A stretch of 64,000 bases of DNA from CAIZGX01 sp046048875 (GTDB lineage Bacteria > Bacteroidota > Bacteroidia > Flavobacteriales_D > Sanyastnellaceae): positions 484,996 through 548,995 of the forward strand of contig JBJOFG010000014.1 in assembly GCA_046048875.1 (NCBI GenBank). The letters run 5' to 3'. A model generated the notes under the pieces. It saw only the letters and a program-made list of their open reading frames with translations. It made no database searches and had not been told where the DNA came from. Made by a program: the position numbers and the translations under genes. Numbering within the stretch: the first letter of the stretch is position 1; every line of letters starts with the position of its first letter. This document shows, in pieces, positions 42,293-50,246 of the stretch.

Positions 42293-43486
42293 TTAGAAGT
42301 TTATCTGCGCTTGTATTCGCATAAGATTTCCTTTTTGGAAGTTGTCTTGTTTGGCGTAGTCTTCATATCTACGCTCAGACATTGTATACATAACAACGAG
42401 CTCGAATGATTTTGCAGGTTGCCATTCTACACCTATTTCGAGCTCTTTTACATCGTAGCTGCGTGCATCTAGTTCGTGTTTCTTTCCCCCTTGGTAGCGT
42501 TGAATTCTGGTAAAAGGAATGATTGTTTGATTCTCGAGGTCAAGTTTATAGGAGAAGGTTGCGTATCCACCCTTTAAAGATTTTGTGGAAATAGAGTCAG
42601 TAACATTGTCAAATTCAGGACCTCTTCCGATGTTGTATTCCGCTTGAATTCCAAACGGTTTTGGATACAAGATGAACGAAGCTGCTACACGCTCATCGTC
42701 ATAAGTTTTGTCATCATTTATTTTTACTCCAGAGCTTAATTGTGAAGATGAAAACGTATAAAGTCCCTTGTATGATTGAATCCCTAGTTCAACGATTTGG
42801 TTTTTGAATTGAAAGGGATAAGAAAGCCTTGCAGCGATGTGACGGTTTTCATTTGCTTCAGGTCTATTTGCAGTTTGACCGTTATAAAGTCCGACTCCAA
42901 ATACACCATAATCGCCAGAACCTTTTAATCCATCTTTAACAAGTGACGAGAATAGTTTACGTGTGGCGGCAGGGGCCCAATAAAAGAAAACTCCGAGATC
43001 ACGTTCGTTACTTAATGCGCTGTTTAAAGCATCATTACGATCGAGTGGTAGTCTATTCTGACTTGATTGCATGTTTTCAAAACCAAAAGGAACCTTGCTT
43101 TGTCCAATACGAACACGGAATTCGTTTTCTGAATCAAGTCCTAGATCGAAGTAGGCATCTCTTAATTGTCCGAAATGAAGCCCAGTTGACGAAGCTGAAC
43201 TAGCGAAATCGGGTTGAATGTATACATATGCACGTGGAGTGATTTGACCATACAAAATCACACGCATACGACGCATAAAGAAACCGTTGTCTCCACCCCA
43301 GCTTTTATCACATTGCTCACAGCCTAAATCTGGATTTGTCACGAGAAGTCCATTGTATCTGATTTGTGAATAGCCGCGAACAGAAATGGTTTCAAACCAT
43401 TTTTTTTCTTCTTTTGGCTTTTCGTTTTGAGCGTAGGTCGAAAAAATCGACAGCATCATGAGTAGGCTAAAAACTAGTTTTTTCAT
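42293..43486 (-). CDS. Phosphate-selective porin O/P-like outer-membrane protein
   Basis: 397 residues. Signal peptide 1-19 (ends STYAQ). The body follows the OprO/OprP pattern: FMRRMRVILYGQITPRAYVYIQ, FDFAS-type, LRDAYFDLGL, FRVRIGQSKVPFGFENMQSS, LPLDRNDAL, and a series of barrel strands to the C-terminal Phe. OprP homologues form trimeric channels for phosphate or polyphosphate. The divergent neighbours DUF47 and PiT are a phosphate uptake pair and the intergenic region holds Pho-box-like repeats, both of which support phosphate. Cys residues near the N-terminus (CEQCDKSW) are unusual in a porin. Confidence 0.88.
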   Translation of the reverse strand: MKKLVFSLLMMLSIFSTYAQNEKPKEEKKWFETISVRGYSQIRYNGLLVTNPDLGCEQCDKSWGGDNGFFMRRMRVILYGQITPRAYVYIQPDFASSASSTGLHFGQLRDAYFDLGLDSENEFRVRIGQSKVPFGFENMQSSQNRLPLDRNDALNSALSNERDLGVFFYWAPAATRKLFSSLVKDGLKGSGDYGVFGVGLYNGQTANRPEANENRHIAARLSYPFQFKNQIVELGIQSYKGLYTFSSSQLSSGVKINDDKTYDDERVAASFILYPKPFGIQAEYNIGRGPEFDNVTDSISTKSLKGGYATFSYKLDLENQTIIPFTRIQRYQGGKKHELDARSYDVKELEIGVEWQPAKSFELVVMYTMSERRYEDYAKQDNFQKGNLMRIQAQINF

Positions 43487-43534
43487 TGTAAAGGGTTGGT
43501 TTTTAATGTCTGCTTAACAAATATTTAATGCAGG

Positions 43535-43542
43535 CAAAACTA
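43535..43542 (-). promoter_or_regulatory. -7 box for the phosphate porin
   Basis: TAGTTTTG on the minus strand fits TAnnTTTG. It lies 48 bases before the porin start and 42 bases downstream of the TTAACA direct repeat on the same strand. Confidence 0.4.
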
Positions 43543-43584
43543 TTCCCGTCTCAAGCCTCTTGTGCTACCATAGAATTACGAATA

Positions 43585-43601
43585 TGTTAAATAAATGTTA
43601 A
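43585..43601 (-). promoter_or_regulatory. Pho-box-like direct repeat upstream of the porin
   Basis: On the minus strand two perfect TTAACA copies with an exact 11-base period (43596-43601 and 43585-43590). The same unit and spacing occur in Gram-positive PhoP boxes, and an 11-base period is general for PhoB/PhoP-family response regulators. Position and orientation fit activation of the porin. Confidence 0.5.
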
Positions 43602-43649
43602 GTAAAATAAGGGAATCGCAGAAATTTAAAGCGTAAAAACAATCTGTTC

Positions 43650-43666
43650 TTAACATTCACATAACA
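43650..43666 (+). promoter_or_regulatory. Pho-box-like direct repeat upstream of DUF47-PiT
   Basis: TTAACA (43650-43655) and ATAACA (43661-43666), 11-base period on the plus strand, ending ten bases before the presumed -7 box. This places the repeat where an activator would replace or contact the -33 region. Confidence 0.5.
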
Positions 43667-43676
43667 TTAGAGGTTG

Positions 43677-43684
43677 TAGTTTGC
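43677..43684 (+). promoter_or_regulatory. -7 box for DUF47-PiT
   Basis: TAGTTTGC is a variant of TAnnTTTG, 18 bases before ATG 43703, directly downstream of the Pho-like repeat. No TTG at -33, as expected for an activator-dependent promoter. Confidence 0.4.
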
Positions 43685-43702
43685 AATGTAAAATCACTAA
43701 CT

Positions 43703-44350
43703 ATGAAAATCTCAAAACTCTTTTCTTTTATGGTTCCAAAGAACTCGATGTTCTTTGACTTGTTTTCAGAAGATACATCAAACCTGGTAGAGCAGGCGAA
43801 AGTGTTTCATCAAATGTTTCAGCTTTCTGATCCTGAACAAATAGCCGCTTGTATTCGTCAGATTCGTGATTTTGAACACAAAGGAGACGAGATTACACAC
43901 CAGATTTTCATGGAACTTTCTGAGAACTTTATTACGCCGTTTGATAGGGAAGATATTCACGCATTGACAACAAGTATCGATGACATTGCTGACTTCATCA
44001 ACGGATGTGCTTCACGCATTCAGTTGTATAATGTGAAGCAATTTTCAAAAACAATGGAGTTAATGAGCGAGGTTTTATTGAAGCAAGTAATTGAAATCGA
44101 TGCCGCTATTAAGGACATGAAGAGTATGAAGAATGTTCAACGCGTTCGTGAAGCGATTGTTCGCATCAATTCGCTTGAAAATCATGCAGATGATTTGTTC
44201 GACGAAAGTATTGCTCGTTTATTTGCAGAAGCAGTTGATCCATTGGAGTTGATTAAAACCAAAGAGGTTTTAAGCAGCTTGGAAACAGCGACGGACAAGT
44301 GTGAAGATGTTGCAAACGTCTTAGAATCAATCTTAGTTAAAAACTCTTAA
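43703..44350 (+). CDS. DUF47 (PhoU-like) phosphate transport accessory protein
   Basis: 215 residues, almost all helical with repeated acidic metal-binding motifs typical of PhoU/DUF47 proteins: IRDFEHKGDEITHQIF, TPFDREDIHALTTSIDDIADF and INSLENHADDLFDESI, ending in ATDKCEDVANVLESI. DUF47 proteins accompany PiT transporters and probably regulate them or link uptake to polyphosphate control. PiT starts 11 bases downstream. The ATG at 43703 follows the Pho-box and -7 region. Confidence 0.92.
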   Translation: MKISKLFSFMVPKNSMFFDLFSEDTSNLVEQAKVFHQMFQLSDPEQIAACIRQIRDFEHKGDEITHQIFMELSENFITPFDREDIHALTTSIDDIADFINGCASRIQLYNVKQFSKTMELMSEVLLKQVIEIDAAIKDMKSMKNVQRVREAIVRINSLENHADDLFDESIARLFAEAVDPLELIKTKEVLSSLETATDKCEDVANVLESILVKNS

Positions 44351-44361
44351 TTCACAATAGA

Positions 44362-46275
44362 ATGGATTATTCATTCTTACTTATCGCAGTCATTGCATTA
44401 GCATTGATTTTTGATTTCATCAATGGTTTTCATGACGCTGCAAATTCTATTGCAACAGTCGTTTCTACCAAAGTACTTACCCCCTTTCAAGCGGTAGTTT
44501 GGGCGGCTTTTTTCAATTTTGTGGCTTTCTTTATTTTTAAGGATCACAGCGTTGCAACAACCATTGCTAAATCTGTGCACAAAGAATTCATTGTTGAATG
44601 TATGCATCCACTAGCTATGATATTGGCTGGTTTGATGTCTGCCATTGCTTGGAACTTAATTACTTGGTGGTATGGAATTCCATCCTCATCGTCGCACACA
44701 TTGATCGGAGGTTTTGCAGGAGCGTTTTTAGCTGCTTTTGGTTGGAAAGCGATTAGCTCAGGCATTATTTGGGCAACAGCAATTTTTATAGTTGTTGCGC
44801 CAATTGCTGGTATGATCATGTCATACTTAATTTCAATATGGTTCTTAAATTCATTTCGAAAAGGTATCTGGATGAAGTTAGTTTCCTTGACAATTATTTT
44901 TGGGGTTTCCTACGCAGTATACAATGCGCTGGAATTTAAAAAGGATTTTCAAGGAGGAACGAGCTATGTAGTTGCCTTCAACGATAAAGTTGAGAAAGAC
45001 AAACTAAAGGAAATGTTCATTTTCAAGTCGGAGGACAAAATGAAAGAATTTCCAAGTTTGATTAAAGTCGCAAAGGATTCTTTAGGAAATGAAGATTCAT
45101 CAGGTAAGCTTTATGAAATTAGAACAGATTTCATGAAAGATATAAATACAACTGATGAGAATAAAGATCTAACCAAGGCAGTTAAAAAATCTTTTGATAA
45201 GGCATTTAAGAAAGATTTAAGAAGCGGAATCGCGCTAACAATCCAGACTGATGTTCCAATTTCTGCAGGAGATTTGAAAAAGGCTTTTTCGTTGAAGAAC
45301 GAATGTGATAAGGCCACTGTATTTATAGAGCCTGCAAAAGATTCGACCGGAAATAGCCTTGCAACGAATCAAGATTATATTGTTCGAATGGATTCTATTG
45401 GCTCAGTTTTATTCGCTCAGGACAAGAACGTTGAAGTAATGAAAGACTTGAAGGAGCAGGGGGTGAATAGTTATAAAGTCGTGGCCTTAAGTGATATTTC
45501 AAAGGAATCAGAAAACCGATACGGATATACCAATGAATATAAAATTGTTAAAGTAGAACGTATCGGTGCAGATTCTAAGTTACGTTTCGACACCTCGAAT
45601 TTGAAGAATAACTTCGAGACGTATTGGTTGAAAGTTATGTTTCACGGAGCGAACTTCAAATGGATCTTGTTAGGATTCATTGTTGTTGTGATGGGTATTT
45701 TTACGCTGTTCATGAGTTCGATGAATAACTCAAGAGCAAACCAGTGGTTCAAGAGATTGCAATTATTCTCATCTGCGGCGTTTTCAATTGGTCATGGAGG
45801 AAATGATGCTCAGAAAGTAATGGGTATCATTACAGTGGCATTAATCGCTGGGGGAGAGATAACCTCTCTTAAAGAAATGCCGAATTGGGTGCCATTGGCT
45901 TGTTATGCAGCAATTGCCCTTGGTACAATGAGCGGTGGATGGAAGATTGTTAAAACAATGGGTAATAAAATTACGAAAGTTACACCGTTTGAAGGCGTCG
46001 CTGCAGAAACGGCTGGTGCAGTAACGTTGTTCTTTACTGAAGGAATGAAATTTCCATGGAAAATGGGCGGCGAAGTTGTAAAAGGTATCCCTGTTTCCAC
46101 AACCCACACTATTACAGGTTCAATCATTGGTGTTGGAATTACAAAACGTATATCGGCGGTAAAGTGGGGTGTTACTGGCAAACTCCTCGTTGCTTGGATT
46201 ATAACCATTCCAATCTCGGCAGGGTTAGGAGCATTATTCTATTACATCATGCATCTTTTTGGTGTTAATGCATAA
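44362..46275 (+). CDS. PiT-family inorganic phosphate transporter with a large soluble insertion
   Basis: 637 residues. The two inverted PiT repeats are intact: GFHDAANSIATVV (22-34) and GIPSSSSHTLIGG (105-117) in the first half, GHGGNDAQKVMGII (478-490) and GIPVSTTHTITGSIIG (575-590) in the second. They import phosphate with H+ or Na+ symport. Between the halves, residues about 190-432 form a ~240-residue hydrophilic insertion much longer than the usual loop. It begins KKDFQGGTSYVVAF, then KLYEIRTDF and DLRSGIALTIQTDVPISAG, and resembles the DFxGGT segment and following fold of SecD/SecF periplasmic domains. Coupled to DUF47. The role of the insertion is unknown. Confidence 0.92.
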   Translation: MDYSFLLIAVIALALIFDFINGFHDAANSIATVVSTKVLTPFQAVVWAAFFNFVAFFIFKDHSVATTIAKSVHKEFIVECMHPLAMILAGLMSAIAWNLITWWYGIPSSSSHTLIGGFAGAFLAAFGWKAISSGIIWATAIFIVVAPIAGMIMSYLISIWFLNSFRKGIWMKLVSLTIIFGVSYAVYNALEFKKDFQGGTSYVVAFNDKVEKDKLKEMFIFKSEDKMKEFPSLIKVAKDSLGNEDSSGKLYEIRTDFMKDINTTDENKDLTKAVKKSFDKAFKKDLRSGIALTIQTDVPISAGDLKKAFSLKNECDKATVFIEPAKDSTGNSLATNQDYIVRMDSIGSVLFAQDKNVEVMKDLKEQGVNSYKVVALSDISKESENRYGYTNEYKIVKVERIGADSKLRFDTSNLKNNFETYWLKVMFHGANFKWILLGFIVVVMGIFTLFMSSMNNSRANQWFKRLQLFSSAAFSIGHGGNDAQKVMGIITVALIAGGEITSLKEMPNWVPLACYAAIALGTMSGGWKIVKTMGNKITKVTPFEGVAAETAGAVTLFFTEGMKFPWKMGGEVVKGIPVSTTHTITGSIIGVGITKRISAVKWGVTGKLLVAWIITIPISAGLGALFYYIMHLFGVNA

Positions 46276-46297
46276 AGACAAACTTGAATTAAATTTC

Positions 46298-46322
46298 AAA
46301 GCACCCTTCGGGGTGCTTTTTT
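46298..46322 (+). terminator. Rho-independent terminator after PiT
   Basis: AAAGCACCC pairs with GGGTGCTTT around a stable TTCG tetraloop, followed by T residues to 46322. Confidence 0.9.
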
Positions 46323-46337
46323 ATTAGAAAGAAATCC

Positions 46338-46345
46338 TATATTTG
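46338..46345 (+). promoter_or_regulatory. -7 box six bases before the histidine kinase start
   Basis: TATATTTG is a perfect TAnnTTTG ending six bases before ATG 46352. It overlaps a TTG that would otherwise be read as a start at 46343, which argues for the ATG. Confidence 0.5.
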
Positions 46346-46351
46346 AGTCAA

Positions 46352-47938
46352 ATGCAATTCCTACAGTCAAATCAGTTTATTTGGGACGATTCCAACCAAG
46401 AATATCTATTCGGGGACGGGGTTCAGTTGCTTATGCAAAATTCTGATTTGCTTAGAAAAATTATTGAAGAAAAACTAGACAATTGCGTTTGGTTTGATAA
46501 CCTATCGGTTCTTGTCGAATCAGAAAATGATTGGGTTGCTTTGGCTAAAGTTCAAGGAACTGATATTATCGAAATCAAAGATGCTTCATTCTACCAGAAA
46601 GATGAAAGTCAGTTTGATTTAGTTCAAGGAGTGCCTAAAGTGGATTGGATGTTTATTGGGGAATCAGGAAAAATGGCGTGTTCATTTTCGAAAGTGACCA
46701 ACCACCCTTTAATTCAATTGAGTGAGGCTCTTAAGCGATTGGTGAAGCAAGGTCTGGATCGTGATAAAATATCTGAAAAGTTAACAGATTTAGATGTCGG
46801 AGATGGGGTGGGTTTGAAATCATTTACGTACAGAGGTGTCGTTATTGAATTTAAGTTCAACAGACATAAGCTGAATCAAAATGGACAGATTTCGGAGATT
46901 ATTTTTTTTCAATTGAATGACATTCAAAGGCCGTTTGAAAAATTTTCTGCAGATTTTTATAAGGTTGTCTTAAACTCAGCCGCAGTAGATATAGCCGTAT
47001 TCGACCTCGATCAACGCTATATGTTGATTAATGAATTTGCTGTTAAAAACAAGGAAATTCGAAACTGGTTAATTGGACGAACGGACTTTGACTATTGCGA
47101 ATTCAGAGGAATTGACGATTCCATGGCCAAAGTCAGAAGAGACTGTTTTGAATTGTCGATGAAAGAGAGGAGAATGGTGGAAATGGAAGAGAAGATTATT
47201 GATGCTGAAGGTAGAGCCAGGTATTCATTGAAAAGGTTCAAGCCGATTATTGTACAAGATGAGATTAAGTACATGATGGGATTTGGTATGGATGTTACAC
47301 CTGTGATTGAAGCCCAAGAGCAGTTGCAAAAGTCTTTGTTAGAAAAAGAGGCGTTGCTTGGTGAGATTCATCATCGAGTAAAAAATAATTTAACGGTTGT
47401 TTATTCGCTTTTAGAGTTGCAAGCTATTCAGGAAAAAAATGTGGATATCGCATTTGCATACAGAGAGTCTCAATCACGAATTAAGGCCATGGCCTTGGTC
47501 CATGAGATGCTTTACAAGTCACATTCTTTTGAAGCGATTGAACTATTCGATTACTTAAAGAATTTAGCGGAGCACCTCCAGCATTTGCTCGCGGTGAACA
47601 AAACCGTTGCGCTTAAATTCGAAGGTGAGGCCTTGGATCTGCCAATAAGCAAGGCGGTTACATGTGGTCTTTTTGCGAATGAAATCTTGACGAATTCTTA
47701 CAAATACGCTATTCCGTTTGTAGAGCAGCCTGAGATCCGAATTCGATTAGAACAAATTGATGATTGTGTTGAAATGGAAATTTCCGACAATGGCCCAGGT
47801 TTGAAAGACGATTTTGAAGAAGGGAAAAACGCATCGCTAGGTTTCAAACTCATGCGTACATTTGCATCACAGCTAAAAGGCGACTTAACGATAAAATCTG
47901 AGGGCGGTTTACGTTACCTCTTAAAATTTAAAAAATAA
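46352..47938 (+). CDS. Cytoplasmic sensor histidine kinase, HisKA_2 type
   Basis: 528 residues without any TM helix, so the signal is probably cytosolic or comes through a partner. Residues about 1-200 are unassigned, residues about 205-320 look like a PAS domain (AVFDLDQRYMLINEFAVK, ending YMMGFGMDVTPVIEAQEQL). The HisKA_2 dimerisation box is LLGEIHHRVKNNL with the phospho-acceptor His340 or 341, followed by ALVHEMLYKS. The ATPase domain has FANEILTNSYKYA (N box), EISDNGPGL (G1) and ASLGFKLMRTFA (G2). A receiver gene starts one base into the stop codon (TAATG overlap), so kinase and regulator form a pair. Confidence 0.92.
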   Translation: MQFLQSNQFIWDDSNQEYLFGDGVQLLMQNSDLLRKIIEEKLDNCVWFDNLSVLVESENDWVALAKVQGTDIIEIKDASFYQKDESQFDLVQGVPKVDWMFIGESGKMACSFSKVTNHPLIQLSEALKRLVKQGLDRDKISEKLTDLDVGDGVGLKSFTYRGVVIEFKFNRHKLNQNGQISEIIFFQLNDIQRPFEKFSADFYKVVLNSAAVDIAVFDLDQRYMLINEFAVKNKEIRNWLIGRTDFDYCEFRGIDDSMAKVRRDCFELSMKERRMVEMEEKIIDAEGRARYSLKRFKPIIVQDEIKYMMGFGMDVTPVIEAQEQLQKSLLEKEALLGEIHHRVKNNLTVVYSLLELQAIQEKNVDIAFAYRESQSRIKAMALVHEMLYKSHSFEAIELFDYLKNLAEHLQHLLAVNKTVALKFEGEALDLPISKAVTCGLFANEILTNSYKYAIPFVEQPEIRIRLEQIDDCVEMEISDNGPGLKDDFEEGKNASLGFKLMRTFASQLKGDLTIKSEGGLRYLLKFKK

Positions 47939-48285
47939 TGCGAATTCTACTTGTAGACGATGATCAACTTATTCGCTTTGTGCATCAGATGTTCATTGAA
48001 CGTTCCGGGCACGAAGTAGTTGGTCTTGCCGAAGAAGAGACACAAGCAGTTAATCTTGCATTGGAATTGAAGCCTGATGTTATAATCATGGACATTCGTC
48101 TTGAGGATGGTACCAATGGCATTAGCGCAATGAAGACCATTCAGGAAACGTTGAGTATTCCCGCAATTTATATTTCAGGGAATTCCGACACCAAAACCAT
48201 GGAAGAAGCTGGTCAAACAATCATGAAAGCCTTTCTTGTAAAGCCTGTCACACAAGACGAAATTGCCAAGGCCCTTGTGGGTTAG
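47938..48285 (+). CDS. Stand-alone response regulator (receiver domain only)
   Basis: 115 residues, a complete CheY-like domain: acidic pocket Asp7-Asp9, phosphorylation site Asp52 in IIMDIRLED, Ser80 in YISGNSD and Lys102-Pro103. There is no output domain, so it must act by protein contact or as a phosphate relay. It is translationally coupled to the histidine kinase and most like the receivers found with HisKA_2 kinases. The end overlaps the convergent DUF5777 gene by four bases. Confidence 0.93.
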   Translation: MRILLVDDDQLIRFVHQMFIERSGHEVVGLAEEETQAVNLALELKPDVIIMDIRLEDGTNGISAMKTIQETLSIPAIYISGNSDTKTMEEAGQTIMKAFLVKPVTQDEIAKALVG

Positions 48286-49223
48286 TCTTCAGGATTCGTT
48301 CTCTTATCTCTTACTGTGAATACGCGTGATACATTGAAACCAAAGTGTATTCCTCCGTTCTTCCATTGCCCCACAGATTCAGTTATAAATCCTGGTTCTA
48401 ACATAGAAGTAGAGTTAGTCAAATGCAGCTGAAAGACATGTCCGCCAGTTTCAATGTCAACGCCCAAAGAAAGCGAGTTGTAATAAGTTGAAGTGATTTG
48501 ATTCGGAAGAACATAAATATATTCTCCATTCACTGAAAATCGCTGCGTTAGCTTGTAACGACCGCCAAAACCCAAAGCAAAAATGTCGTTTTTATCTTGA
48601 AGCGTTGGGACTAAATTCTTGTGCACTAGCGTAGGTGTCAACTGTAATGAAAGGTCATTGTTGAATTTTCGCGCGATCAGCAATTGATGAGTATACTGAA
48701 GTCGAGAGGAAAAGTAATTGTCTCTATTAGGATCTGCCCATTTCACCGTGTTGCAAACGATAGAGCCGAAATAGGAAATGGATAGTGGTACATTGTGCTT
48801 TCCTGTTCCTTGACGTAAAATTTTATATTTCAAAAAGCTGTCGTAAGCCTTGTTCACATTACTTCTTCCAGCCCCTACCATAAGTCTATCGGTAACTCCG
48901 TATTCTAAACCGAAACGCATAAGAGCTTGATCCAACCCGAATAAGTCATAGGGTCCTGAGTTAATGAATCCGAATCTATGTGAAATGCGAAAGTCCATAA
49001 CCCCCGCAGCAGCATTCTCAACACTGTGCATGTTTATGATTCGGGTTGTTTTGAAAGTTGCAGAAGTATACGTTTGCTCTTCCTCATCTCCAAGCAATGA
49101 AAGTAAGTCGGAGTCCTCAACAGTCACCATTGTGCTATCTGAAGGTTGAGCAAAACATATGTGCTCAGAAAAAAGCAAAAGAGCTAATAAAATTAGCCCT
49201 TTTGAAATGAAATGTGAATTCAT
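48282..49223 (-). CDS. DUF5777 family beta-barrel protein
   Basis: 313 residues. Signal peptide 1-25 (ends CFAQ). Recognisable DUF5777 features: TYTSATFKTTRIINMHSVENA, DFRISHRFGFIN, YDLFGLDQALMRFGLEYGVT, LMVGAGRSNVNK, then barrel strands and a FNVSRVFTVRDK end. It is thought to be an outer-membrane barrel; the family is found with cytochrome c and YceI genes in Bacteroidota. Last gene in the heme-protein operon, starting six bases after YceI. Confidence 0.85.
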   Translation of the reverse strand: MNSHFISKGLILLALLLFSEHICFAQPSDSTMVTVEDSDLLSLLGDEEEQTYTSATFKTTRIINMHSVENAAAGVMDFRISHRFGFINSGPYDLFGLDQALMRFGLEYGVTDRLMVGAGRSNVNKAYDSFLKYKILRQGTGKHNVPLSISYFGSIVCNTVKWADPNRDNYFSSRLQYTHQLLIARKFNNDLSLQLTPTLVHKNLVPTLQDKNDIFALGFGGRYKLTQRFSVNGEYIYVLPNQITSTYYNSLSLGVDIETGGHVFQLHLTNSTSMLEPGFITESVGQWKNGGIHFGFNVSRVFTVRDKRTNPED

Positions 49224-49229
49224 CTTGAA

Positions 49230-49775
49230 TTATTTAAGAGGTTGTAATGTAGCCTTAACGGTTACTTCGATCTTGTCTGAAATTTGACCTTTGACAACAT
49301 CCGGAATTTTAACATTGTAGTCTCTTGGGTTGACATAAAATTTTGTAGAACCGTCAATTTTTCCACCAGCAATTTTAATAGTAGCCGTTGCGCTTACATC
49401 TTTTGTTGTTCCGTGCATGGTTAACTGACCTGCTACGTTTATGCTGTAATTGCCATCAGCTCCAAAGTTTACACCAGAAAAATCACCTTTACCTTTGAAA
49501 GTTGCCTTCGGATAGGTGTCGCTTTCTAAATAGTTCTCGTTAAAGTGCTCTTGCATTAAGGCTTTTTCAAATTCAAAACTTTTAATCAAAGTTTCAACCT
49601 GAACAGCACCAGTTGATTTGTCTATGATTATTGTTGATTTGTAATTATCGGCTTTAATGTCTTCAGCACTGGTATGCGAGAAAAATTTGATATGGGCTGT
49701 CTTAGAAAAGTAGCGTTGAGCGAATACGCCAGTTGTAGAGGCGATCATTAAAAGTGCTAAAAGTGATTTTTTCAT
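49230..49775 (-). CDS. YceI family lipid-binding protein
   Basis: 181 residues. Signal peptide 1-19 (ends VFAQ). The YceI lipocalin-like barrel is seen in HIKFFSHTSAEDIKADNYKS, SFEFEKALMQEHFNENYLES, YPKATFKGKGDFSGV, GQLTMHGTTKDVSA and a final EVTVKATLQPL. YceI proteins bind isoprenoids such as octaprenyl-pyrophosphate or amides, and often occur with cytochrome genes. It lies between an OB-fold protein and DUF5777. An A14 run on the coding strand lies just upstream of the ATG. Confidence 0.92.
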   Translation of the reverse strand: MKKSLLALLMIASTTGVFAQRYFSKTAHIKFFSHTSAEDIKADNYKSTIIIDKSTGAVQVETLIKSFEFEKALMQEHFNENYLESDTYPKATFKGKGDFSGVNFGADGNYSINVAGQLTMHGTTKDVSATATIKIAGGKIDGSTKFYVNPRDYNVKIPDVVKGQISDKIEVTVKATLQPLK

Positions 49776-49782
49776 AATGTTA

Positions 49783-49796
49783 TTTTTTTTTTTTTT
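49783..49796 (-). repeat. 14-base homopolymer (A on the coding strand) before YceI
   Basis: A run of 14 T on the plus strand (A on the minus coding strand) lies seven bases upstream of the YceI ATG. Homopolymers this long are prone to slippage and may also show sequencing-length error. Confidence 0.8.
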
Positions 49797-49818
49797 GAGC
49801 TAATCTATTATTGTACCA

Positions 49819-50241
49819 TTATTTCATTCGAGCGCATTTCGTCATTTGAACACCATCCATTAGCTGGTAACCAGAGCAAAATCCTTTAATGACAACTTTA
49901 TCTCCTTTATTTGCTGAAACTTTATCTTCAGGTAAGAATGAACAATTCACCGAATAATCGGGGATAGAAGTGGCTAGTATAATAAGTGTTTCGTTGCCTT
50001 CATTCGTGTAGACTGAGTCAACTATGCCTTGCACTTCAATCTTGATGCTGTCTTGAGTGTACTTTTTATTGGCAGCATCCTCATCTTTAGCAAATGCAGC
50101 CGCAAGTGAATCGGCAGGTAGGATATAATCAGGGATTAGCTCCGCAGCATTTGTTTTTGGCTTATTCCACAGGTAATAACCAATTCCTCCGCCAATCGCG
50201 AGAATCGCGAGAACTGAAATAATGATAATCTTTTTTGTCAT
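49819..50241 (-). CDS. Membrane-anchored OB-fold (tRNA_anti-like) protein
   Basis: 140 residues from ATG 50241, which places a TM anchor at residues 4-24 (IIIISVLAILAIGGGIGYYL); the frame back to 50301 overlaps the upstream gene and lacks a better start. The C-terminal OB-fold is seen in KIEVQGIVDSVYTNEGNET, DYSVNCSFLPEDK and GDKVVIKGFCSGYQ. Two cysteines (NCSF, GFCSG) and a final KCARMK could form a disulfide. Family members are lipoprotein-like or anchored periplasmic proteins. It sits between the cytochrome and YceI genes. Confidence 0.8.
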   Translation of the reverse strand: MTKKIIIISVLAILAIGGGIGYYLWNKPKTNAAELIPDYILPADSLAAAFAKDEDAANKKYTQDSIKIEVQGIVDSVYTNEGNETLIILATSIPDYSVNCSFLPEDKVSANKGDKVVIKGFCSGYQLMDGVQMTKCARMK

Positions 50242-50246
50242 AATGT

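Noticed and set aside
46343..46351. TTG start of the histidine kinase
   Set aside because: The TTG is the end of the -7 box; ATG 46352 is a better start.
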